A DNA stretch of 12,506 bases, from NCBI GenBank assembly GCA_026770595.1, contig MU634407.1, forward strand, positions 1-12,506, read 5' to 3'. Made by a program: the position numbers and the translations under genes. Shown one piece after another: positions 6,435 through 12,506 of this stretch; position 1 is the first letter of the stretch; each line of letters begins with the position of its first letter. This DNA is from Ochromonadaceae sp. CCMP2298 (Eukaryota > Sar > Synurophyceae > Ochromonadales > Ochromonadaceae). The notes under the pieces were generated by a model that searched no databases, had not been told where the DNA came from, and was given only the letters and a program-made list of their open reading frames with translations.

Positions 6435-7541
6435 ATGCCGATTCTCGACGCCCTGCTGGACCCCGCGAGGCCGGTGTTCCTGTTCGGATCGACCCCCCCG
6501 CGGGAGGGAACGAGCATCGAGAAGGCCAAGGAGTCGTGCAGGAAGTTCGCAGCGCGATCGGCCGTTCTAGCGACTGATGGCTTCATAGTGTATGACATTC
6601 AGGATGAGGGCAGCAGAACTACCTTGGAGAGACCCTTCCCCTTTCGCAGGACCATGGATCCGTCCCTGTATGCGTCTTTCTTCCCTGCGGTGTCTGGTAA
6701 GCAGTGCGTGGTCTACAAGTGCGTCGTGGAAGAGTCCATGGAGAATTTTGACACGTGGATGGATAAGGCTACCCAGGACCACGGCCACACAGCTTTCAAC
6801 TTCGTGGGCGCTGCCTCCTCCGATGTGAAGCACCTGGGTCCCTCTCTGCAGGAGGCTGGCCTGCGCAACCACCAGCGCGAAAACTGCCACTTCGGCTGTG
6901 TGTGCATCCCCGAGCGGCATACGACGAAAAAGAACGAGGACCTTAATATGTTCCGTAAGTCAGCATTCGGTGCAGAGTGGTTCATCACCCAGGGCATATT
7001 CAACGCCGGGCCGCTGGTGACGCTGCTAAACAGCTACGGCGACCTGTGCAGGCAGAAGAAGGTGGTGCCCAAGAAGGTAGTACTGACATTCGCGCCCTGC
7101 GGCAGGGAGAAGACCATGACGTTTATAAAGTGGCTGGGCATGCACGTGCCTGCAGAGGTGGAGAGCAGGATCCTATCTTCGGCGGACCCGGTGCAGGAGT
7201 CCGTGAAGGTGCTCACAGAGGTGCTCGTCACCGTGCTCGAGCAGACCGGAGGCTCCGGAGTGCCGCTGGGTATTAACGTCGAGTCCCTCTCCATCTTTAG
7301 GGAAGAAATCGATGCAGCGCATGCGCTCTTCCAGAAGCTGCAGGCGACCCTGCTCACGAGCTACGGCTCTCCCTGGGCGGTGAGATGGTTTTTTGTGGAC
7401 AGGCCTCTGCGGCACCGCGACTCCTTCGACTTCACTGTCGCGACCAAGCAGAGGGGAGCGCTCAGCGACCCAGTGCTTCTACTTTTTGCGACTCTTCTGG
7501 CCGCAGGCGGGTTTGTGGCAGGCAGATATGCATCGAAGTAA
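6435..7541 (+). CDS. Methylenetetrahydrofolate reductase-like protein with C-terminal membrane anchor
   Basis: An intronless 368-codon frame ending in TAA. The ATG has A at -3 (aacc ATG), and no earlier ATG is found in this frame back to a TGA near 6205. The sequence resembles the FAD-linked MTHFR-like barrel family: VFLFGSTPP (residues 14-22), IVYDIQDEGSRT (51-62), FNFVGAASSD (121-130), CIPERH (157-162), an E-x-x-x-MFRKSAFGAEWFITQG strand-helix (168-187), VLTFAPCG (216-223), IKWLGMHVP (231-239) and PLGINVESLSI (277-287), in the order expected for that fold. True MTHFR reduces methylene-THF; members of this divergent group have no settled substrate. Residues about 344-363 are hydrophobic and are followed by a short basic end (RYASK), which fits a tail anchor in an organelle or ER membrane, an unusual addition. 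Neighbours are divergent (longin-like) and convergent (myosin). Confidence 0.8.
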   Translation: MPILDALLDPARPVFLFGSTPPREGTSIEKAKESCRKFAARSAVLATDGFIVYDIQDEGSRTTLERPFPFRRTMDPSLYASFFPAVSGKQCVVYKCVVEESMENFDTWMDKATQDHGHTAFNFVGAASSDVKHLGPSLQEAGLRNHQRENCHFGCVCIPERHTTKKNEDLNMFRKSAFGAEWFITQGIFNAGPLVTLLNSYGDLCRQKKVVPKKVVLTFAPCGREKTMTFIKWLGMHVPAEVESRILSSADPVQESVKVLTEVLVTVLEQTGGSGVPLGINVESLSIFREEIDAAHALFQKLQATLLTSYGSPWAVRWFFVDRPLRHRDSFDFTVATKQRGALSDPVLLLFATLLAAGGFVAGRYASK

Positions 7542-7712
7542 CACTCATTCACGTAGACTCTGATTTACAAATCTTCCCACCGTTATTTTTCCGCAAGCCA
7601 CTAGTTGAAAACTGAAGAAAATTTGACATTGCGGCAAAGAATAACTAAACGAACGATTGTGCGTTTTTGGCCTTCCCCTCGCGCCCCGCACACACCCACC
7701 ACACACCCACCC
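7542..7712. terminator. Shared 3' region of MTHFR-like and myosin genes
   Basis: A 171-nt spacer between two convergent stops. The central part is AT-rich, with the minus strand carrying aaaaataacgg and tttgtaaatc; near the myosin stop it turns C/A-rich (cacaccc repeats at about 7690-7710). No canonical AATAAA is evident. I see no gene in it. Confidence 0.45.
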
Positions 7713-10700
7713 TTAGACGGGCTTCGCATCGAAGACCACCTGCATGTGCAGAATCGCCGTTATGTCCGCTATAGCCTTGGAGGCCATCACCTCATCTGCT
7801 TTTTTCTTGTCCAATCCGCAGAGCACAATGGTCTTCAGAGAGGTGTGCACCCGTGCTGGGCTGTGCAGCGACATGCCCTCGGAGCTTTGGGCGACTCTGC
7901 CAAGGGCGCTCAGCAGCCTTGCCTGCGTTAGGGAGGCAGCGCGTGTGCTGGCCAGCATGCTGCCGAAGGCGAGTGCGAGTTGGGGGCCGCTTACACGGTA
8001 GAAGTGCATAGCGTGCTGGAAGGACAGGTTCTCGAGCAGGGCGGGGATGGCCTCCCGTTCCTCGGGCGAGCCAGCCAGGGACGAGAAGTCTACGCTTTTC
8101 ATGAACTCCGCTGCGAGCGCCTCCACGCTGGCTACCTCGCGCTCGGGCTTGACAGACAAGTCGGAGGTCCGGGAGTCCATGCTGAGCTGCTGGAAGAGCG
8201 CGGAGATGGACGCGTTGGGGCTGGAGCGCCGGATATTATTGTAGTAGGCTGCGCGCTCTGGGAATAGGAGCGTCAGCAGATCGGAGTGCGAGGTGGCCCC
8301 CTGCGCGAGCCGGCTCACCACGCTCTGCAGGCGGCTGTGCACCTGTGTGGCCGAGTTGGAGGGCAGCTCTATGGGCAACCTGAGTGCGACGAAATCAGCC
8401 GGCACGAAGCCTGCGCTCTTGAGGGCAGCGTAGCGCTTGTTCTGCAATTGTAGCTCGCGCAGCCATGCACCCACGAGGCCCAGGGCCGCCCCAGGCGCGC
8501 AGAGGGTCTGGACCAGCTCTGCGGAGACGGGTGAATCCATCTGCGGCAGTGCGTAGAGCAGGTTGGTCCCCTCTTGCTCGTTATAGCCGAACAGCCCCTC
8601 GCACATCTCCTCGTCCGTAGATACGCCGCGCATGCTGGCCCCCCGGGAATCGATCATCACGTGGTGCGGGTGCAGCACAGACACGCCCAATAAAAGGCTC
8701 GTGATCACCAAGGAGCTGAAGTCCCTATCGTTGTACGCGCTCTCTAAGACCAGGTTCATGTTGTCGGGCCCGAACTGCGTGGCTGCCTGGTAGAAGGACT
8801 CCTTCCCCTTGCTGGAGTGGTTCTTGCCGATAATCTTCATGAACTTGATCGGGTACATCATCAGATTCCCCTGCAGCAGGCGGTGCATGCAGTTCACCAC
8901 GTACTCCGTGCCTGGCCTGCTGCCTGACGCAATGACCTTGAAGAACACTTCGTTCTGCGTGCACAGGGGCAGGTAGCCCTGGTGCTGCGGGCCCTGCTGC
9001 TCATCGCTGGGTATGTACAAGGGGAACGTAGAGGAGGGGTCGGGATGCTTGCCGGGCTTCTCGGTATCCAATAGCGGCTGCCGACGCTCCAGTATCTGTA
9101 TTAGGGCCACGAGGTATTCGTTGTCGTTGGCGAAGCTGGTGCGGTAGGTGGACTCGCTGCCGTACTCGGCCACGACCTGTGAGAGAAGGGTGGGGGGGGG
9201 TAGGTCAGATGACACAAGAATGGGCGATAGGAAGAGGTGGGGTAAGGGAGCACGCACCGTCAGGATGTAGTGGTGGTAGTACTGGTACACGCTGCGGGAC
9301 AGCTTTGCGATCCTTTCCAGCGCTGTGAGCCGCGCATCTAACTCGTCGAAGTTTTTGTCCATATCCTTGTCGGCATTCTTCTTCACCCCCTCCAGGGCGT
9401 CTTTCTCCACTCTAGCGGTCTCGAAAAGCTCCCTCAGCCGGTCCATCACCTTGAAGAAGGACTTGAACAGACCGTGGTCCTTGTTGATCACTTTGTTGGC
9501 ATTCTTCACCGCCGCGGTGACCTTGCCCTCCGCCCCCTTGCCCCCCTTGCCCAGGCTGAGCGCCTTGCCGAAGGTAGACTGCGCGGTGAGCTTCTCGGGT
9601 CGCAGCAGCAGGTGCCCCTCGCGTATGCTCTCGCTCATGTCCACCACCTTGGGACCCAGTGTGTTCCCGTGCTGGAAGACCGCCGCCAATGCCTTGAGCT
9701 CCCTCTTCGCCGAGGGGAAGTCCACTCTAGGCGCGACATGCGCCGGCGCCTTTGTCTCAGAGATGAGCTTGGTGATCTGCCCCTGCACCAGCGCGTCCTG
9801 CCGCTTCACCTCGCGCACCTCGCGGGTCAGCCTAGACACGTTCTCGATCTTCACCGGCACGGGCTCCGCGGGCCTCTGGGCCCGGCGCATCGCACGCGCC
9901 CGCAAGCGGCCCAGCATGCCGCGCGCAACGCGCAACAGCGTGTGCACCGCCAGCTGCTGCCTGACAAACCGCTTGCGCAGCACGCGCCGCAGCACGATGC
10001 TGCAGATCTTGCTGCGGCACAGCATCAGCTGGTTTAGCAAGCAAATCTCGAGCATTGTGTGTGCGTGCGTGTCCAGGAAGACCTTCGTGTGGCCCAGCTT
10101 CACACTCTTCTCCGCAACCACTCCGCCGATCGAGCTCATCCAGTTCAAGACCGAGCGCTTGCGCAGGACGATCTGCAGCTCGGAGGCAATCTGCGCCTCC
10201 AATGCGTAGACTGTGGGCGGCTTGCCCTGCGTTGTGAGCGTCTGGATCAGCAAGGCGCACTGCTGCTTGGCCACCTCCTCACTCGTCGAGGCGCCGAGGC
10301 GCTTGACCAGGCCGACGGCTGCCTCGTGCTGTGCGTTGGCGATCCAGCGATAGCGCTGGAAGAAGTCTGCGTATTGGAGGCGGTGGGGCAGGGCTGAGCG
10401 AGCCACCTTCACGGCCTCCAGGATGCCACCGTAGCGCAGCTGCTCAGCCACTCGATTCTCCGTGAAGGGGATCGCGCCCTCTGCGACCTTCTTCTCCTTC
10501 TCGGCGCGGTCCACGGGCGTGATGCAGCACACGAAGTGTGGCACGGTCATATTTATGTGCGCCATCATCACGCTCAAGTCGGTGCGCAGCTGGTTCACCA
10601 CACTTAGGTGCTTGTTGTTCCCGCCGGCCACAGAACTGCGCCTCCCTACCTCCCTCTTGGGAGGAGAGGGCAGATCAGCCACGGCCACGTCTGAGGATAA

Positions 10701-12506
10701 GATCTCGGCCACGGGCGCGGTCACAATGGGCGCGTCTGAGGATAGGATCTCGTTGCGCGAACAGCTGAGCAGCTCTGCAGCGGTCTGCGGCAGGTTGTCC
10801 AGATTCTTCTCAATGAACTTGTCCGTAGCATACACCACCAATCCGGCGAAGTGCGAGATGCAGAACATGTCCCCTGCACGCTGCGCTAAGCCGGCGCTGA
10901 ACTTGGAGTTGGAGTCGAGGTCTTTGTACAACTGGGAGGCGAAGCGCTTGTCCGTAGCGTTAGGGATTCTGCACTGGTCGTCGAGGATTTTGAAGACGCC
11001 GATGGATATGAGGTCGAGGGACTCTTGGTTGTCAGGAAAGGCAATGTCCTCGAAGGGGATGCCCTCACGCTTGTACTCGAGCAGCTCCAGTTTGAACATG
11101 TGGTGGAAGCACAATTCCTGCAATGCTTCGTTGACGTAGTTGATGCAGAGCTGCTCGAAGGAGTTCATCTCGAAACTGTCGAATCCGAAGATGTCCAAAA
11201 TGCTCACGCTCGAGCACACCTCCGTCACGATCTCCTGCGGCGGCTGCAGCTTCGCGTTCAGCTCCTGCACCAGCCAAGACACCAATTTCCTGTAGACGGA
11301 CTTGGAGATGGCGTCTCGCGCGGTGATGGCTTGCAGCGGAGTGAGCGCCTTCTTGAACAGCTCTCGGTTCAGCAACACAGACCGTACTGTCAAGCTGCTA
11401 GCCAACTCCTCCTCAGACATAGACCACAGGCGCGCAACCAGCGTGAGCTGGGTCTCCCCCACAGCCCCCTCAATGCCGTTGATGATGGCCACCTGTCCCT
11501 CCTGTGCCGATATGGAGGAGAATTCGATCTGCCCCATGTGCAGCACGCCCGCCACCACGCTGAACACGCGCTCAACTGCGTCGGGCTCGAAGCCCAGGCA
11601 CGTGAAGTACGTACGCAGTTTGAGAAACTCCTCTCTGTCGTTGATCAGCGCCGTGTGCGGTGTGACGCCTCCCTGGTTTGTGTATGTGAAGTTCTGTGCT
11701 TCGTCTATGGCCCACGTGGCCCTCTCGGTGGAGCTCGCGCCCGCTATTAGCTGGTAGAAGATGTGGAAGTTGCGCTCGCGCTCGAGCTGCTTACACACCC
11801 TTACGTGCTCTAGCAGGTAGGTGCGGATGATGCCCCCGACTAGGTCGCCGCCCTGGTTGAAGGACAGCTGCAGGTACTTGCCCATACGGCTGCTGTTGTG
11901 CGTGTGCGCCGTGCAGGCATTGCCGAAGGCCTCGATGATGGGCGTGGCCTGCTTGATGCGCTCCACGGTGGCGATCTGGTACGAGCTGTACAGGTTCCCT
12001 TTCTTCTTCCTCTTTGCTGAGGAGGACAAGGAGGACATCTTCGAGGCCGAGGAGTCCACGGGGCTGCCCAGCATCATGGCGTCGTCTCGGAAGTACAAGT
12101 CCTTCTCCACAGCCACCTCCTCCTCGTCGTCGCTGAGGCCCAAAGGTGCCAACCCCCCTCTTGAACTTAGGCTCAAAGGCGTAAACCCCCCCCTTGAAGT
12201 TAGACTTGAAGGCGCAAAACCCCCGCCGTTGTTGTTAGTTTGGATGAGGTGCATGGTGAGAAGCTTTGCGACCTCTGTCTTCCCGGACCCGCTCTCGCCG
12301 TTGATGATGATTGAGTGGTGCTTGGCCACCAGAGGACCCGCCGCATCGTCAACCGAGACCGCAACAGTCTTAATATCATTCACGAAGCGCTCCATGAATT
12401 TCTCGCAGGCGGAGTCGGGCACCAGGGCCTGCAGCGGATTGATGGCGATGAGGATGTTGCCAGTGTAGGTGTACACCATCCTCCGGAAGTAGCGAAGCTT
12501 CAAACT
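7713..12506 (-). CDS. Unconventional myosin heavy chain, N-terminus missing
   Basis: Exons 12506-9258 and 9176-7713 give about 1570 residues ending in TAA; the first part of the motor lies beyond the right edge. Numbering is from codon 12503. Motor core: YTYTGNILIAINP (11-23), P-loop GESGSGKT (69-76), switch I NSSRMGKY (203-210), EERNFHIFYQL-like segment RERNFHIFYQL (242-252), switch II DIFGFDSFE (437-445) with NSFEQLCINYVNEALQ, and QLRYGGILEAVKV (688-700). Loop 1 has about 80 extra residues with three 11-residue repeats; loop 2 is long and contains RRSSV. The neck has one IQ-like motif (LLRVARGMLGR, 856-866, Gln replaced by Leu). A charged, probably coiled segment (about 1020-1070) follows. 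The last 480 residues are unfamiliar; about 1187-1355 resembles a kinase-type module. Actin-based motor activity follows from the family; cargo and class are unknown. Confidence 0.9.
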   Translation of the reverse strand, partial: SLKLRYFRRMVYTYTGNILIAINPLQALVPDSACEKFMERFVNDIKTVAVSVDDAAGPLVAKHHSIIINGESGSGKTEVAKLLTMHLIQTNNNGGGFAPSSLTSRGGFTPLSLSSRGGLAPLGLSDDEEEVAVEKDLYFRDDAMMLGSPVDSSASKMSSLSSSAKRKKKGNLYSSYQIATVERIKQATPIIEAFGNACTAHTHNSSRMGKYLQLSFNQGGDLVGGIIRTYLLEHVRVCKQLERERNFHIFYQLIAGASSTERATWAIDEAQNFTYTNQGGVTPHTALINDREEFLKLRTYFTCLGFEPDAVERVFSVVAGVLHMGQIEFSSISAQEGQVAIINGIEGAVGETQLTLVARLWSMSEEELASSLTVRSVLLNRELFKKALTPLQAITARDAISKSVYRKLVSWLVQELNAKLQPPQEIVTEVCSSVSILDIFGFDSFEMNSFEQLCINYVNEALQELCFHHMFKLELLEYKREGIPFEDIAFPDNQESLDLISIGVFKILDDQCRIPNATDKRFASQLYKDLDSNSKFSAGLAQRAGDMFCISHFAGLVVYATDKFIEKNLDNLPQTAAELLSCSRNEILSSDAPIVTAPVAEILSSDVAVADLPSPPKREVGRRSSVAGGNNKHLSVVNQLRTDLSVMMAHINMTVPHFVCCITPVDRAEKEKKVAEGAIPFTENRVAEQLRYGGILEAVKVARSALPHRLQYADFFQRYRWIANAQHEAAVGLVKRLGASTSEEVAKQQCALLIQTLTTQGKPPTVYALEAQIASELQIVLRKRSVLNWMSSIGGVVAEKSVKLGHTKVFLDTHAHTMLEICLLNQLMLCRSKICSIVLRRVLRKRFVRQQLAVHTLLRVARGMLGRLRARAMRRAQRPAEPVPVKIENVSRLTREVREVKRQDALVQGQITKLISETKAPAHVAPRVDFPSAKRELKALAAVFQHGNTLGPKVVDMSESIREGHLLLRPEKLTAQSTFGKALSLGKGGKGAEGKVTAAVKNANKVINKDHGLFKSFFKVMDRLRELFETARVEKDALEGVKKNADKDMDKNFDELDARLTALERIAKLSRSVYQYYHHYILTVRAPLPHLFLSPILVSSDLPPPTLLSQVVAEYGSESTYRTSFANDNEYLVALIQILERRQPLLDTEKPGKHPDPSSTFPLYIPSDEQQGPQHQGYLPLCTQNEVFFKVIASGSRPGTEYVVNCMHRLLQGNLMMYPIKFMKIIGKNHSSKGKESFYQAATQFGPDNMNLVLESAYNDRDFSSLVITSLLLGVSVLHPHHVMIDSRGASMRGVSTDEEMCEGLFGYNEQEGTNLLYALPQMDSPVSAELVQTLCAPGAALGLVGAWLRELQLQNKRYAALKSAGFVPADFVALRLPIELPSNSATQVHSRLQSVVSRLAQGATSHSDLLTLLFPERAAYYNNIRRSSPNASISALFQQLSMDSRTSDLSVKPEREVASVEALAAEFMKSVDFSSLAGSPEEREAIPALLENLSFQHAMHFYRVSGPQLALAFGSMLASTRAASLTQARLLSALGRVAQSSEGMSLHSPARVHTSLKTIVLCGLDKKKADEVMASKAIADITAILHMQVVFDAKPV
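8439..8945 (-). other. Kinase-like module in the myosin tail (tentative)
   Basis: Encoded residues about 1187-1355 read as VFFKVIASGS, YVVNCMHRLLQGN, a long helix, FSSLVITSLLLGVSVLHPHHVMID, then NLLYALPQMDSPV and WLRELQLQNKRYAAL. The order resembles a lipid-kinase-type domain I recall from protist multidomain proteins: Lys-bearing strand, helical lobe, HP-D-N-like loop, LP-QM segment. The usual acidic Asp-Asn-Asp catalytic stretch is not seen, so it may be inactive. This is recognition from memory, not a search. Confidence 0.35.
9177..9257 (-). other. 81-nt intron in the myosin gene, in frame and stop-free
   Basis: Minus-strand donor ACG|gtgcgt and acceptor cttctctcacag|GT, with a C9 run in the pyrimidine tract. 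The length is 27 codons without a stop, so the frame reads straight through; the translated stretch is Pro/Leu-rich and unlike its neighbours, which together with the splice signals marks it as an intron. Confidence 0.8.
10688..10752 (-). repeat. 20-nt direct repeat in the myosin loop 2 region
   Basis: cgtctgaggataagatctcg at 10688-10707 recurs with one mismatch at 10733-10752. It duplicates the peptide EILSSD within the Pro/Val/Ala-rich loop that precedes the RRSSV sequence and the actin-binding segment. Confidence 0.8.
12133..12231 (-). repeat. 33-nt tandem repeat (3 copies) in myosin loop 1
   Basis: Three diverged 33-nt units (12133-12165, 12166-12198, 12199-12231) each contain an A-rich then C-rich core. 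On the coding strand they give three 11-residue Gly-Gly-(Phe/Leu)-x-Pro units inserted shortly after the P-loop helix. Confidence 0.85.

Noticed and set aside
7690-7712. cacaccc repeats as telomere-like or satellite DNA
   Set aside because: Only a few imperfect copies within a 3' spacer; simple low-complexity sequence is enough to explain it.
9325-10209. Long plus-strand open frame of 294 codons opposite the myosin
   Set aside because: It is antisense to conserved myosin neck and tail sequence; its Ser/Arg/Thr-rich product is what reverse reading of Leu/Glu/Lys-rich codons gives. Other plus-strand frames from 10462 to 12468 are rejected for the same reason.

Overview
The window looks like nuclear DNA from a microbial eukaryote (a protist or alga), not a bacterium. 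Several reading frames are joined by short GT-AG introns, neighbouring genes lie on both strands with short spacers, and the proteins are eukaryotic: the cap-binding factor eIF4E, a myosin motor and a longin-like protein. The lineage cannot be fixed from this sequence alone. The unusual myosin and the insert-bearing eIF4E would suit a stramenopile, alveolate, cryptophyte or similar protist, but that is a guess. Supported introns are mostly 79-85 nt, with one of 120 nt. All five genes whose 3' ends are visible stop with TAA.

Layout, left to right. (1) 1-1460, minus: a partial coiled-coil and low-complexity protein that runs off the left edge; its frame stays open upstream to an ATG at 1706. 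(2) 1881-2625, minus: eIF4E in three exons (194 aa). (3) 3078-4196, plus: an intronless protein with a RibD C-terminal/dihydrofolate-reductase-like domain, divergent from eIF4E. (4) 4274-5867, minus: a three-exon gene (462 aa) with a longin-like N-terminus, convergent with gene 3 across a 77-nt AT-rich spacer. (5) About 5980-6157, plus: a doubtful two-exon small ORF or 5'-leader exon pair. (6) 6435-7541, plus: an intronless methylenetetrahydrofolate-reductase-like protein with a C-terminal membrane segment. (7) 7713-12506, minus: the bulk of a large myosin (about 1570 residues in view, N-terminus beyond the right edge) with one 81-nt intron, a repeat-bearing loop-1 insert, degenerate IQ-like neck and an unfamiliar C-terminal tail that loosely resembles a lipid-kinase-type module.

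The genes do not form an obvious pathway. Transcription alternates as divergent and convergent pairs, so the 2626-3077 and 5868-6434 intervals are likely two-way promoters, and the 4197-4273 and 7542-7712 intervals are likely shared 3'-end regions. The most interesting item is the myosin: its motor core is clear, while its inserts and tail do not match a textbook class. No rRNA, tRNA, CRISPR array or transposon was seen.
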